Shown here one piece after another: positions 15,903 to 24,684 of a stretch of DNA of 64,000 bases; position 1 is the stretch's first letter, and every line of letters begins with the position of its first letter. A model generated the notes under the pieces. The model saw only the letters and a program-made list of their open reading frames with translations. It did no database searches and was not told the DNA's origin. Source of the DNA: Streptomyces canus (GTDB lineage Bacteria; Actinomycetota; Actinomycetes; Streptomycetales; Streptomycetaceae). The stretch lies in the NCBI RefSeq assembly GCF_030815415.1, contig NZ_JAUSWW010000001.1, forward strand, positions 7,564,001-7,628,000, written 5' to 3'. The translations under genes and the position numbers were made by a program.

Positions 15903-16085
15903 ATGGTGAACGGGCGAACCGTGCTCGGACGCTTTTCCGCAGGTGGGCCGCGAGGCTCGTGGCCGGCGGAGGAATTCGCGCACGCGCGACGACTTGAAGG
16001 ACTGGCCGCCGAGGTCGTGATGGACCTGGCGACGGACGCGTTCCTGGTGATCGTGCGGGGCGCCGAGGTCACCGCCGTGGCGTGA
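15903..16085 (+). CDS. small hypothetical protein
   Basis: A 60-aa protein starting MVNGRTVLGRFSAGG and ending with a hydrophobic strand-like region, VVMDLATDAFLVIVRGAEVT. ATCGGAGGTG provides a good ribosome site. No family is recognised. It is convergent with the ABC exporter gene, 3 bp from its stop. The 150 bp upstream contain an AT-richer stretch with GTTAACT that may hold its promoter. Confidence 0.55.
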   Translation: MVNGRTVLGRFSAGGPRGSWPAEEFAHARRLEGLAAEVVMDLATDAFLVIVRGAEVTAVA

Positions 16086-16088
16086 GCG

Positions 16089-18020
16089 TCAGCTCGCCTT
16101 CGGCGCGGTGAACTGGTCCGCCTGGAGCGAGTACAGCTCCGCGTAGACCCCGCCTGTGGCCAGCAGCTCCTCCGGTGTGCCGGACTCCACGAGCCGGCCC
16201 TGCTCCAGGACGTGCACCAGGTCCGCGTGGCGCACGGACGCCAGCCGGTGGGTGATCAGGACCACCGTCTGTCCCGTGCCCGCCAGGGCCCGGATCTTCT
16301 CGAAGACCTCCAGCTCGGCCCGGGCGTCCAGGGCCGCCGTCGGCTCGTCCACGATGAGGATGCGGCCGCGCCGGTACGCGGCCCGGGCGATACCGAGGCG
16401 CTGCCACTGCCCGCCCGACAGCTCGTGCCCGCCGCTGAAGTGGCGGGCCAGCAGCGTGTCCAGGCCGCGCGGCAGATCGGCCACCACCTCCTGGGCCCCC
16501 GCCTCGGCGACCGCCTCGGCCAGCCGCTCCTCCGTCAGGGGCGCGGCCGAGCGGCCCACCGCCACATTGACCCTGGCCGTGAACGGCCACCTCTTGAAGT
16601 CCTGCGCCACCATCGCGATCCGCTCGGCGAGCAGCCGCCGGTCCGCACCGGCCGCGTCCACCCCGTCCCACAGGATCCGGCCCCGGTCGGGCGTGTAGAG
16701 ACCGGAGAGCAGCTTCACGAGGGTCGTCTTGCCGGAGCCGTTCTCGCCGACGAGCGCGACGATCCGGCCGAGGGGGAGAGCCAGGGTGATGTCGTCGAGG
16801 GCGGGCCGGGTGGACTCACCCGGATAGCTGAACGTGACGTTCTCGAAGCGGATCTCCCGGGGATCCTCGGGCAGCTCCCGCCCGCCGACCGGGATCGCCC
16901 GCTTCTCCGCCTCGACGTACAGCCGCTGCAGATCGCCCACGAACAGGGCCTCCTGGTGGAGCTGGTTCAGCTCCAGGACGAGACTGTCGAGGCTGGAGGA
17001 GCCGGAGCGGATCGCGATCACGGCCGTGCCCGCGACGGACAGTGCCATGGCGCCGGCGAGCAGCAGACCGCCGAGTGTCGCGTACGTCGCCACCGTCGCG
17101 ATCCCGGTCCAGGACGCCGCGATGAGTCCCGTGCGGGCCGCGAGCCGGGCCAGTCGGGCCTGCTCCGCCTCCGCGACCTCCGACATCGCGCGGTAGTGGT
17201 GGAGCAGGAAGGGTCCGACGCCGTGCAGACGGATCTCCGGCGCGGACTCCGGCTCGGTGAGCAGCCCGCTGAGGAGGTGGCCGGCGCGGGCGTGCTGCAC
17301 CCAGGTGTGGAAGGACTCGTACCGGCGGCGCGCGACGGTCAGGGCGCTCCAGGCGCTGGGCAGCGTCATGGTCACCAGCAGCGGGAGCAGGGCGGGGTGC
17401 AGCACGGTCAGGACACCGGCGGCCGCGATCAGGGAGATCGCCGCGTTCATGACCCGGGTAGCGTAGGCGATCATGCGGCGGGCGGAGCTGGCGCCGTACT
17501 GGGCGGTGTCCAGCAGCTTGTGGAAGGCGTGGTCCTCGATGGCGGCCAGCTCCACGGCAGCGGCCCGCTCCAGATACCGCTCGGTGGCGACGCGCTCGAC
17601 CTTGGGTTCGAGGCGGCCGGTGGCGTACGTGGACGCGGCCCGCAGCAGCGCGGCGACCAGCATGACGCAGGCCATGGCGACGAGGGCGGGTACGGCACCG
17701 TGCAGCCGCTCCTCGATCGATCCGCCGCCCATCAGCCGGCCCAGCACGCTGTTCACGGCCAGCAGACTCACCGCCTGCGACAGACCCCGGCCCGCCTCGG
17801 CGCCGAGCACGATCCGCGCGGCCGTGCGGTCCGCCTGCCAGGCCAGCCGGAAACTCAGCGCGAGCAGCGCCGGCAGCTGGCGCACCATGGCCCGGAAGCT
17901 CAGCTGCAACCGGGCCTCGGAGTGACTGTTCCACCCCGTGTCGTACCGCAGGGGCCCACCGAAGAGCAGCCGCTCCGACTCGGACAGCTCGGGCTCCCTG
18001 ACGTCCCGCTTCTTCCTCAC
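16089..18020 (-). CDS. ABC transporter, fused permease and ATPase (exporter type)
   Basis: A 643-aa half-transporter. The first 350 residues form an exporter-type membrane domain with about six helices. The ATPase domain has Walker A GENGSGKTT, Q-loop VAQDFKRW, signature ELSGGQWQR, Walker B ILIVDEP and H-loop ITHR. GTG 18020 is chosen for its GGGGGAGG ribosome site and the start VRKKRDVREPELSESERLLF. It would act as a homodimer in the cytoplasmic membrane exporting a lipid, peptide or secondary metabolite; no neighbouring gene reveals the cargo. Confidence 0.85.
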   Translation of the reverse strand: MRKKRDVREPELSESERLLFGGPLRYDTGWNSHSEARLQLSFRAMVRQLPALLALSFRLAWQADRTAARIVLGAEAGRGLSQAVSLLAVNSVLGRLMGGGSIEERLHGAVPALVAMACVMLVAALLRAASTYATGRLEPKVERVATERYLERAAAVELAAIEDHAFHKLLDTAQYGASSARRMIAYATRVMNAAISLIAAAGVLTVLHPALLPLLVTMTLPSAWSALTVARRRYESFHTWVQHARAGHLLSGLLTEPESAPEIRLHGVGPFLLHHYRAMSEVAEAEQARLARLAARTGLIAASWTGIATVATYATLGGLLLAGAMALSVAGTAVIAIRSGSSSLDSLVLELNQLHQEALFVGDLQRLYVEAEKRAIPVGGRELPEDPREIRFENVTFSYPGESTRPALDDITLALPLGRIVALVGENGSGKTTLVKLLSGLYTPDRGRILWDGVDAAGADRRLLAERIAMVAQDFKRWPFTARVNVAVGRSAAPLTEERLAEAVAEAGAQEVVADLPRGLDTLLARHFSGGHELSGGQWQRLGIARAAYRRGRILIVDEPTAALDARAELEVFEKIRALAGTGQTVVLITHRLASVRHADLVHVLEQGRLVESGTPEELLATGGVYAELYSLQADQFTAPKAS

Positions 18021-18172
18021 CGTCGACCTCCCCCGCTCGTGGGCCACTATCGCGGGAGGGGGATGCCGGGGGCAGGGCGCAGACGGATGTCCGACGACGC
18101 GCGGGCGTACGCCCTGGGCCGGAGAGCCCCCTGGCGGGGCTTGCGCCCCGGACACCTACCTCGGGGGCCCAC

Positions 18173-18905
18173 GCCCCGCAGCGCGAATGCCTGGCGGCGG
18201 ACCTGCCGAAGGCGTACGGCGATCCCGGGCCGGCCTGCCTCGCAGACTCCCGCGGTCCGCGCCCCGATGCGCGATCGTCCGGCCTAGCGGCGGACCTGCC
18301 GGAGGCCTGCGGCGATCCCCGGCTGGCCTGTCTCGGAGGACTCCCGCGGTCCGCGCCCCGATGCGCGATCGCTCCCCCCTCACGGCCGACCGGCCGGAGG
18401 CCTACGGCCGGGCCGCCTCGGAGGCTCCCGCGGTCTGCGGCTCGCTGCGCGATTGCTCCACCTAGCGGCGGACGCGCCGGAGGCCTGAAGCGATCCCCAG
18501 CAGGCTTGCCTCGGAGACTCTCGTGGTCCGCCCGCGCCCCGATGTGCGATCGCTCCGCCTCACGGCCGACCGGCCGGAGGCCCACGGCCAGCCCCGGCCG
18601 GCCCTCTTCGGAGGCTCCTGCGGTCTGCATCCCGATGGGCGATCGTCCGGCCTGGCGGCGGACCTGCCGGAGGCCTGCGGCGATCCCGGGCCGGACTGTC
18701 TCGGAGGACGCCCGCAGCCCGCGCCCCCATGCGCGATTGCTCCGCCTCACGGCCGACCCGCTGGAGGCCTGAAGCGATCCCGGCCGACCTGCCTCGGAGG
18801 ACTCCCGCAGCCCGCGCCCCCATGCGCGATTGCTCCGCCTCACGGCCGACCCGCTGGAGGCCTACGGCGATGCCCGGTCTCGCCTGCCTCGCGGGCTCCC
18901 GAGGT
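18173..18905. repeat. tandem array of about eight degenerate 93-bp repeats
   Basis: Units begin near 18173, 18266, 18360, 18444, 18541, 18634, 18728 and 18821, with period mostly 93-94 bp (one of 84, one of 97). Each starts with a GATGCGCGATCG- or CATGCGCGATTG-like segment, then a CGGCGGACCTGCCGGAGGCC-like core and ends near CTCGGAGGACTCCCGCGGTC. Two flavours (CTCACGGCCGACC and CTAGCGGCGGACC) occur. Since 93 is a multiple of three, long artefactual reading frames cross the array, but none has a convincing start or homology. It lies between the ABC exporter and the gene ending at 18936. Confidence 0.85.
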
Positions 18906-18935
18906 CCTCAGTCTTCTCGGTCGACCGTCGGAGAC

Positions 18936-19376
18936 CTACGCGCTGATCGGTCGCGACCAGGTCGGTGTGGTCCCCGTGACCCGGCACAGTGCCAGATACA
19001 GCGGTATCGGCGGCGTGTACGGAAGCTTGCCCGCGGGGCGGTGGATGAGGTCGGGGGCCACCGGCGCGTCCGGAACGATCGCGCCGGTGGCGTACTGGGC
19101 CGGAGTGGGCCACTCCAGGGCGTAGTCGGAGTCCGACGGGACGAGCCACCACCAGTGCGTGTCATCGGCGTAGACGCACCCCGCACGGGGCAGCCGGGGC
19201 ATGAGCAGCGGACCGAAGCGGGCGGGTATCGCCACCGCGTCGCAGCCCAAGGGGGTGGTCATCCCGTCGGGGACAGGGAGGCGGTGGGGTGCGGCCGGGG
19301 TGTGCAGGCCGCGCCGGAGGCGGACCAGCGTGTCCAGGGTCAGTACCTTGCCGCCGGTCGCGGGCCTCACAGGCAT
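18936..19376 (-). CDS. hypothetical protein coupled to the anti-sigma-like ATPase gene
   Basis: A 146-aa protein starting MPVRPATGGKVLTLDTLVRL. It contains GCDAVAIPARFGPLLMPRLP and DDTHWWWLVPSDSDYALEWP, a Trp-rich block, and ends LCRVTGTTPTWSRPISA. No catalytic motif is seen. Its ATG overlaps the last codons of the ATPase gene upstream by 10 bases, so the two are translationally coupled and probably work in the same pathway as the XRE/DUF397 pair on the other side. It resembles proteins often placed beside such ATPases in Streptomyces (recalled). Confidence 0.65.
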   Translation of the reverse strand: MPVRPATGGKVLTLDTLVRLRRGLHTPAAPHRLPVPDGMTTPLGCDAVAIPARFGPLLMPRLPRAGCVYADDTHWWWLVPSDSDYALEWPTPAQYATGAIVPDAPVAPDLIHRPAGKLPYTPPIPLYLALCRVTGTTPTWSRPISA

Positions 19377-20014
19377 GGACCCCCCGTCCCGTGATGCCGC
19401 GCCGTCCCGTCGTGTCGCGCGTCCGCGTCGTCGTGCTCGCCGCCCGAGCCGTCGGCGGGGCCGGGCTTGGGGCGCGCTCCCCAGCCCAGGTCGTTGCAGG
19501 GGCCGCAGTCGTGGCGCGGGGCGTCGGCCTTGCGCGGGAGCTCCGCCCAGACCAGCAGACCGGGGCCGTGTTCATGGGCTCCCCAGGCGTGACAGAGGGC
19601 GTCGACGAGAAGCAATCCCCTCCCGTGCTCCTCCTCGCCCCGCTGCGCCACGGACGGATGGACCTCGCCCGGCGCGCAGCCTTCGTCACGCACGGCTATT
19701 CGCACCAGCTCATCGCCGTCGTGGAGTTCGCACACTATGTGGCTGCTCGCCGTGTGCACGATCGCGTTGGTGACCAGCTCGGTGACCACCAGGGCCGCCG
19801 AATCGCAGATGTCCTCGCAGACCGACCAGCCGTTCAGCCGGGCCCGCGTCAGTCGTCTGGCCTGGGCGGGAGAACCCGGATGGGCGGCCAGCTCAAACCG
19901 GAACCGGCGCTCGGCAGCGACCCCACCAGGGGTTGCTCCCGGAGCAGCGCCGAGGCTGTGGGGGCCTGCGGCGGCGTCTGTTCCTAAGGGCGCGGACGGA
20001 ATCACGCTTGCCAC
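19367..20014 (-). CDS. HATPase-fold ATP-binding regulatory protein (AbaA/RsbW-like)
   Basis: A 215-aa protein with a GHKL ATPase core: VVTELVTNAIVHTAS (N box), VRIAVRDEGCAPGE (G1) and HGRGLLLVDALCHAWG (G2). This is the anti-sigma-factor kinase type common in Streptomyces. The Pro/Gly/His-rich tail is unstructured. The start is placed at GTG 20014 behind GGCGGGG; a TTG at 20041 inside the operator palindrome is less likely. It is divergent from the XRE regulator, matching WhiJ-like clusters (XRE + DUF397 + ATPase), which modulate development and antibiotic production in S. coelicolor. Confidence 0.8.
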   Translation of the reverse strand: MASVIPSAPLGTDAAAGPHSLGAAPGATPGGVAAERRFRFELAAHPGSPAQARRLTRARLNGWSVCEDICDSAALVVTELVTNAIVHTASSHIVCELHDGDELVRIAVRDEGCAPGEVHPSVAQRGEEEHGRGLLLVDALCHAWGAHEHGPGLLVWAELPRKADAPRHDCGPCNDLGWGARPKPGPADGSGGEHDDADARHDGTARHHGTGGPCL

Positions 20015-20030
20015 TATCGCCCCGCCGTGA

Positions 20031-20066
20031 ACACTTGGCAAGTGTCACTCTGAAAAATGCAGAGTG
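20031..20066. promoter_or_regulatory. two palindromes in the divergent control region of the WhiJ-like cluster
   Basis: ACACTTG-G-CAAGTGT (20031-20045) is a perfect inverted repeat. Immediately next to it CACTCTG and CAGAGTG (20046-20052 and 20060-20066) form a second repeat around AAAAATG. Both lie between the ATPase gene and the XRE gene, close to the ATPase start. The first is a good operator candidate for the XRE regulator; the second could be a second site or an RNA hairpin. Confidence 0.6.
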
Positions 20067-20254
20067 CTGTGTGACGGTCTGGAAGGCCGTGGCACACTGC
20101 TCGCAACAGCATGTCGAGCGGCGCCAGTTGAGATCACCGGAGATCCGACCAGGTCTTCGAATAGGTCTTCGAATGGCGCCGTCCGGCTGCCAGGATTCTT
20201 TTGCGCAGGTTTTTACGGGTCTTCGGACCTTCAGGGACGTCCGGGAGGTGGAGG

Positions 20255-21115
20255 GTGAGCGAGCCGCGGTCCGCGCCGACGGTCGGCCAGGTCGTCCTCG
20301 GCCGGCGCCTGCTGGACCTGCGCGAACGCGCCGGTCTCAAGCGTGAGGAGGCCGCCCGCGTCCTGCGTGTCGCCCCCGCCACGGTCCGCCGGATGGAGAT
20401 GGCCGAGGTCGGTCTCAAGATCCCGTACCTCCAGCTGCTCCTGAAGTCCTACGGCGTCTCCGAGGAGGAGGCCGACGCCTTCGTGGAGCTGGCCGAGGAG
20501 GCCAACAAACCCGGTTGGTGGCAGCGGTTCCACGACATCCTGCCCGGCTGGTTCTCGATGTACGTCAGCCTCGAGGGCGCCGCCGGCCTCATCCGGTCCT
20601 ACGACCCGCACTTTCTGCCCGGACTGCTCCAGACCGAGGAGTACGCCCGCGGTGTCCTGAAGTCGGGGGCCATCGGCCAGACCAGCCCGGACGACATCGA
20701 ACGGCATGTCGCACTGCGAGTACAACGCCAGGAACTGCTCACCCGTCCCGACGCACCGCGGTTCTGGGCCGTGGTGGACGAGACCGCGCTGCGCCGCCCC
20801 GTCGGCGGCCCGGAGGTGATGCGTGCCCAGATCGACAAACTGCTCGAGGCCACGAAGCTGCCCAACGTGACCCTGCAGGTCGCGCCGTTCGCCAACGGGC
20901 CGCACCCCGGCACGTACGGGCCCTTCGTGCTGTTCCGATTCGCCGTGCCGGAGCTTCCGGACATGGTTTACAGCGAGTACCTGACCGGCGCCGTCTATCT
21001 CGACGCGCGTCCCGAGGTGGCGACCTATCTCGAGGTCATGGACCGCATGGCGGCGCAGGCCGCTACGGCGCATCGCACGAAGGAGATCCTCCGGGATCTC
21101 CGCAAGGAGCTGTGA
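20255..21115 (+). CDS. XRE family regulator with DUF5753 sensor domain (WhiJ-like)
   Basis: A 286-aa protein. Residues 8-65 form a Xre helix-turn-helix (LRERAGLKREEAARVLRVAP, ATVRRMEMAEVG). The rest is the DUF5753 domain, with HFLPGLLQTEEYAR, WAVVDETALRRPVGG and YGPFVLFRF as family landmarks. GTG 20255 has GGGAGGTGGAGG upstream. The next gene, a DUF397 protein, starts directly after its stop. Such XRE/DUF397 pairs act as a DNA-binding protein and its small modulator. Confidence 0.88.
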   Translation: MSEPRSAPTVGQVVLGRRLLDLRERAGLKREEAARVLRVAPATVRRMEMAEVGLKIPYLQLLLKSYGVSEEEADAFVELAEEANKPGWWQRFHDILPGWFSMYVSLEGAAGLIRSYDPHFLPGLLQTEEYARGVLKSGAIGQTSPDDIERHVALRVQRQELLTRPDAPRFWAVVDETALRRPVGGPEVMRAQIDKLLEATKLPNVTLQVAPFANGPHPGTYGPFVLFRFAVPELPDMVYSEYLTGAVYLDARPEVATYLEVMDRMAAQAATAHRTKEILRDLRKEL

Positions 21116-21370
21116 ATGGATCGCATCAAACCGCGCATACCGGTCTACAACGGCATGCCCGCGCGGGAGTTGGGCAGCGAGGGCTGGCACAAGCCGTGGA
21201 GCGGCGGCAACGGCGGCAACTGCCTGGAGGCGATGAAGCTGGCCGACGGGCGGATCGCCGTCCGTCAGTCGACGGACCCGGACGGGCCGGCGCTGATCTA
21301 CACCAGCGACGAGATGACGGCCTTCATCGAGGGCGCCAAGGCCGGGGAGGCGGACTTCCTGCTGTCGTGA
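21116..21370 (+). CDS. DUF397 small protein, partner of the XRE regulator
   Basis: An 84-aa DUF397 protein (WHKPWSGGNGGNCLEAMKLADG, the typical W-x-K-x-x-x-S-G-x-x-G-x-x-C-V/L-E pattern, then IAVRQSTDPDGPALIYTSDE). Its ATG follows the XRE stop codon with no gap, so expression is coupled. DUF397 proteins bind or modulate the adjacent Xre regulator in WhiJ-like systems. Confidence 0.88.
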   Translation: MDRIKPRIPVYNGMPARELGSEGWHKPWSGGNGGNCLEAMKLADGRIAVRQSTDPDGPALIYTSDEMTAFIEGAKAGEADFLLS

Positions 21371-21425
21371 GGTGTTGCTGTGAAGTAGGCCTGTTTAAGC
21401 AATGGTTGAGATCGACACCGGCAGT

Positions 21426-22130
21426 CTAGAACCAGGACGCGATGCGCCGGGGCGCGTCCACCAGCCGGCTGACCGCCACCACCGGCAGCGGCGGCTGTGC
21501 CGCCTCTTTTCGGCTGAGGTTCAGCCCGTAGTAGATCTGCTCGATCGACGGCGGTCCGACCGCGAGATTGCGCCGGACCGCCGCGGCGGACGACTCCTCG
21601 CCGGTCTGCACGAGATACGCCGCCGCCATCGTGCCCGTGCGGCCGACTCCCGCGCCGCAGTGCACGAACACGGGTCCTGACGACTTGGCGACGATGTCCA
21701 GGAGGCGCCGGACCTGCTCGGGCTTCGGCGTCTGACCGTCACGGATCGGCAGTCGTACGACGTCCAGACCGGCGTCGGCCGGCCCGGCGGCCTGGTGCGC
21801 GCTGAGGTCCTCGGCGCGCAGGTCGACGACCGTGGTGAAGCCCATGGCGGCGAGCGTCCGGTACCCGGCGGGGGAGGGGGCGGCGCCGCGCCACAGGTGG
21901 CCCGGCGTGTCGACCGGCTGGAAGTTGTGGACGCCCTGCACGGTGCGGGTTCCCGCCGGGGCCGGGGTCTCCTGGCGCGTCCAGTACGACAGGGCCAGGA
22001 TGCCTCCGGCGCCGGCCGCCCACAGGATGGCGTAACCGAGGAGGAGGGTCAGCAGGATCCGCACGGTGCGGCGCCGGAGCGGGCGCTGGAGGGCGGCAGG
22101 GCGGGGGAGGGCGGCGGTGAGGACAGCCAT
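21426..22130 (-). CDS. membrane-anchored dual-specificity/tyrosine phosphatase
   Basis: A 234-aa protein with one N-terminal membrane helix (about residues 24-48, ILLTLLLGYAILWAAGAGGI) and a phosphatase domain facing outward or inward depending on topology. The signature HCGAGVGRTGTM gives the Cys and Arg of the CX5R loop, and VVDLRAED supplies the general-acid region. It is closest to atypical dual-specificity phosphatases of actinomycetes. Convergent with the DUF397 gene. Confidence 0.82.
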   Translation of the reverse strand: MAVLTAALPRPAALQRPLRRRTVRILLTLLLGYAILWAAGAGGILALSYWTRQETPAPAGTRTVQGVHNFQPVDTPGHLWRGAAPSPAGYRTLAAMGFTTVVDLRAEDLSAHQAAGPADAGLDVVRLPIRDGQTPKPEQVRRLLDIVAKSSGPVFVHCGAGVGRTGTMAAAYLVQTGEESSAAAVRRNLAVGPPSIEQIYYGLNLSRKEAAQPPLPVVAVSRLVDAPRRIASWF

Positions 22131-22235
22131 GAGCGACCAGGGGGACTAGGGGACGTAGGCGCCGTGGCAGCGTAACCCGAGGCCCTCTTGGCCGTCTTGT
22201 CCGTGTACACAAGCAAATGTGTCCTTCATGCCTGA

Positions 22236-22470
22236 TCAGTCGTCGTCGGAGTCCGCGTCGCCGATGCCCATCACCGTGAGGTGGGCGCGTTCCACGGTCG
22301 CGTCCTCCAGGCAGCCCCGCAGCCGCATACGGTCGTGCTCGGTGAGGGCGGGGTGGACGACGCCCGCGAAGAGGCCGTCCCCCAGGTCGTGTATCCGACG
22401 ACGAGCCCGTCGTACGCCGGCGGGGCGGCCTCGGACCGCTCGGTGCCGGGCGGGCAGCCGCAGGTCTGAA
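22236..22470 (-). pseudogene. possible degraded coding remnant
   Basis: The 420 bp between the phosphatase and gltD lack an intact gene. On the minus strand one frame ending at 22236 reads IHDLGDGLFAGVVHPALTEH, DRMRLRGCLEDATVER then AHLTVMGIGDADSDDD, with normal Streptomyces codon bias. Directly upstream a different frame reads CGCPPGTERSEAAPPAYDGL. The two could be one gene broken near 22390, but no start codon with a ribosome site is evident and I do not recognise the family. Confidence 0.3.
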
Positions 22471-22550
22471 CGGCGTGGACGAGCGGAGCCGAACGAGGGA
22501 GGGGCCGGCGGGCCGTGGCGCCCGCCGTCGCCGTCCGCGGCTTGGCCCGG

Positions 22551-24038
22551 CTACACCGTCATCGGCCGGTCGTACGGCCCGATCGGCGCCGGCAGTCGCG
22601 AAGTGCCCGTCAGATGGCGGTCGACCGCCGCCGCCACCGCCCGCCCCTCCGCGATCGCCCACACGATGAGCGACTGCCCCCGGGCGGCGTCCCCCGCGGC
22701 GAACACCCCGGGAGCGCTCGTCGCGAAGTCGGCGTCCCGGGTGATCGTGCCGCGCGGCTCCATCGCCAGCCCCAGCTGATCGACGAGCCCGTCCTCCCGG
22801 TCCGGCCCGGAGAAGCCGAGGGCGAGCAGGACGAGATCGGCGGGGAGCGTCCGCCCGGTGCCCGCCACCGGCCGCCGCTCGGCGTCGACCTCGACCAGAT
22901 GCAGCGACCGTACCTGCCCGTCCGTGTCGCCGGTGAAGCGGAGCGTGGACGCCGCGAACAGCCGCGCGTCCGCGTGGGCCGCCGGCGCGGTCCTGAGGTC
23001 GCCGGCCTCCTCGTGCGCGGCCGACAGCCGGTAGATCTTCGGATACGTCGGCCAGGGTTCGGCGTCCTCGTCGCGCTCGGCGCCCGGCTGGGCGTAGATG
23101 TCCAACTGGCTGACGGACGCGGCACCTTCACGCACCGCCGTCCCCAGGCAGTCGGCCCCCGTGTCACCACCGCCGACGATGACGACATGCTTCCCGGCGG
23201 CGGAGACAGGGGAGCGCTCCAAGTCCCCCTCGCACACCCGGTTGGCCAGCGGCAGATACTCCATCGCCTGATGGATGCCCGCCAACTCTCGCCCGGGTAC
23301 GGACAGTTCACGCCACGCCGTGGCCCCGGTCGCGATCACCACCGCGTCGTACCGGGCCCGCAGTTCCGCCGCCCCGATGTCCCGCCCGACCGCCGTCGAC
23401 GTACGGAACTTCGTGCCCTCGGCCCGCATCTGCTCGATCCGCCGCTCAAGATGGTGCTTCTCCATCTTGAACGCGGGGATGCCGTACCGCATCAGCCCGC
23501 CGAGGCGGTCGTCCTTCTCGAACACCGCGACCGTGTGCCCCGCCCGGGTCAGCTGCTGTGCCGCCGCGAGTCCGGTCGGCCCCGACCCGATCACCGCGAC
23601 CGTGCGCCCGGAGAGCCGGTCCGGCGGTCGCGGTGGTGCGAACCCCAGCTCCCAGGCCTGGTCGGCGATCGCGACCTCGACGTTCTTGATGGTGACCGCG
23701 GGCTGGTTGATGGCGAGCACACACCCTGCCTCGCAGGGCGCCGGGCACAACCGGCCGGTGAACTCGGGGAAGTTGTTCGTGGCGTGCAGCCGGTCGGCGG
23801 CCTGTCGCCAGTCGTCCCGGCTGACCAGGTCGTTCCACTCGGGGATCAGATTGCCCAGCGGACACGCGTCGTGGCAGAAGGGGATGCCGCAGTCCATGCA
23901 GCGGTCCGCCTGCTTGTTGATGATGGGCAGCAACGCCCCGGGGACGTACACCTCGTCCCAGTCCCCGACCCGTTCCTGGACGGGCCGGCGGGGCCACTCC
24001 TGGCGGGGGGTGGTCATGAATCCCTTGGGATCGGCCAT
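22551..24038 (-). CDS. gltD: glutamate synthase small subunit (GltD-like)
   Basis: A 495-aa NADPH-dependent FAD oxidoreductase. The N-terminal domain carries Fe-S cysteines (CMDCGIPFCHDACPLGNLIP and CPAPCEAGC). FAD binding is at VAVIGSGPTGLAAAQQL, NADPH binding at VVIVGGGDTGADC, and a further FAD motif is near GVFAAGDAARGQSLIVWAI. It normally passes electrons to GltB for glutamate synthesis from glutamine and 2-oxoglutarate. No gltB lies beside it here: the upstream neighbour is a DUF1772 gene. So it is either an orphan GltD paired in trans or a GltD-like subunit of another enzyme. ATG 24038 follows AAGGAAG. Confidence 0.85.
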   Translation of the reverse strand: MADPKGFMTTPRQEWPRRPVQERVGDWDEVYVPGALLPIINKQADRCMDCGIPFCHDACPLGNLIPEWNDLVSRDDWRQAADRLHATNNFPEFTGRLCPAPCEAGCVLAINQPAVTIKNVEVAIADQAWELGFAPPRPPDRLSGRTVAVIGSGPTGLAAAQQLTRAGHTVAVFEKDDRLGGLMRYGIPAFKMEKHHLERRIEQMRAEGTKFRTSTAVGRDIGAAELRARYDAVVIATGATAWRELSVPGRELAGIHQAMEYLPLANRVCEGDLERSPVSAAGKHVVIVGGGDTGADCLGTAVREGAASVSQLDIYAQPGAERDEDAEPWPTYPKIYRLSAAHEEAGDLRTAPAAHADARLFAASTLRFTGDTDGQVRSLHLVEVDAERRPVAGTGRTLPADLVLLALGFSGPDREDGLVDQLGLAMEPRGTITRDADFATSAPGVFAAGDAARGQSLIVWAIAEGRAVAAAVDRHLTGTSRLPAPIGPYDRPMTV

Positions 24039-24204
24039 GGCCGTCTTCCTTGCGTGGGCATCGACGGGCCGTGCGTCATCGGCGGCACCCTTTCGGCCAC
24101 GATACGTCCCGTCGGCCACTCGCGCAGGGGGGAGGCCAGGGTGAGGGGACAGCGCTTTCGGACGGCTCCTCGGGCTCCTCGGGGCTTTCCCCGTGCCTGC
24201 GCCG

Positions 24205-24684
24205 CTATGTGAGGGCCAGCACGTACGCCAGTGCCGCGGCGCCCGAGGCGACCATGCGGACGTGGTTCCAGACCGTCCACTCGCGCACGTACTCCGGCCA
24301 GTACGCGGCCGCTTCGGCCGTCCCCGCGTCCAGCCTCATCAACGTGTCGTTGCGCGGCACGTTCGCGACCATCGTCACCCCGAACGAGCCGAACAGATAC
24401 AGTGCGCTGCCCAGCAGCAGCTCCACCGTCCCCTCGTCCGGCCACAGCACGAACGTCACCACCGCGATCACCGCGCACAGCACCGCCGACCCGGCGAACA
24501 CGAGCATGAACGCGGGCCGCAGCGCGGTCACGTTGATCGCCTTCATCGCGGCGACGCCCTGCGACGGCGGCAGCTCGGCGAGCCCCTTCATCACGAAGGT
24601 CGAGAAGGCGCAGAAGACCCCGGCCACCAGACCGGTGCCGAGCACACCCAGCACCGTCAGTGCGAAGTACGGTCCCTCGATCAT
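24205..24684 (-). CDS. DUF1772 family membrane protein
   Basis: A 159-aa protein with four predicted membrane helices (starting MIEGPYFALTVLGVLGTGLV). The family includes anthrone-oxygenase-like proteins of fungi and many unnamed actinobacterial membrane proteins. Landmarks are FVMKGLAELPPSQGVAAMKA and FGVTMVANVPRND...W..Y...WT.WNH. ATG 24684 follows GGGAG. No context reveals a substrate. Confidence 0.75.
   Translation of the reverse strand: MIEGPYFALTVLGVLGTGLVAGVFCAFSTFVMKGLAELPPSQGVAAMKAINVTALRPAFMLVFAGSAVLCAVIAVVTFVLWPDEGTVELLLGSALYLFGSFGVTMVANVPRNDTLMRLDAGTAEAAAYWPEYVREWTVWNHVRMVASGAAALAYVLALT

Noticed and set aside
16816..18843. Long minus-strand frame through the ABC gene and the repeat array
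   Set aside because: It is a shadow of the ABC exporter joined to repeat-derived frame. Inside the array the open frame arises because the repeat period is a multiple of three.
18173..18905. Tandem repeats considered as a CRISPR array
   Set aside because: The unit is a single ~93-bp block that drifts along its whole length. There is no short conserved repeat alternating with unique spacers, and no cas genes are near.
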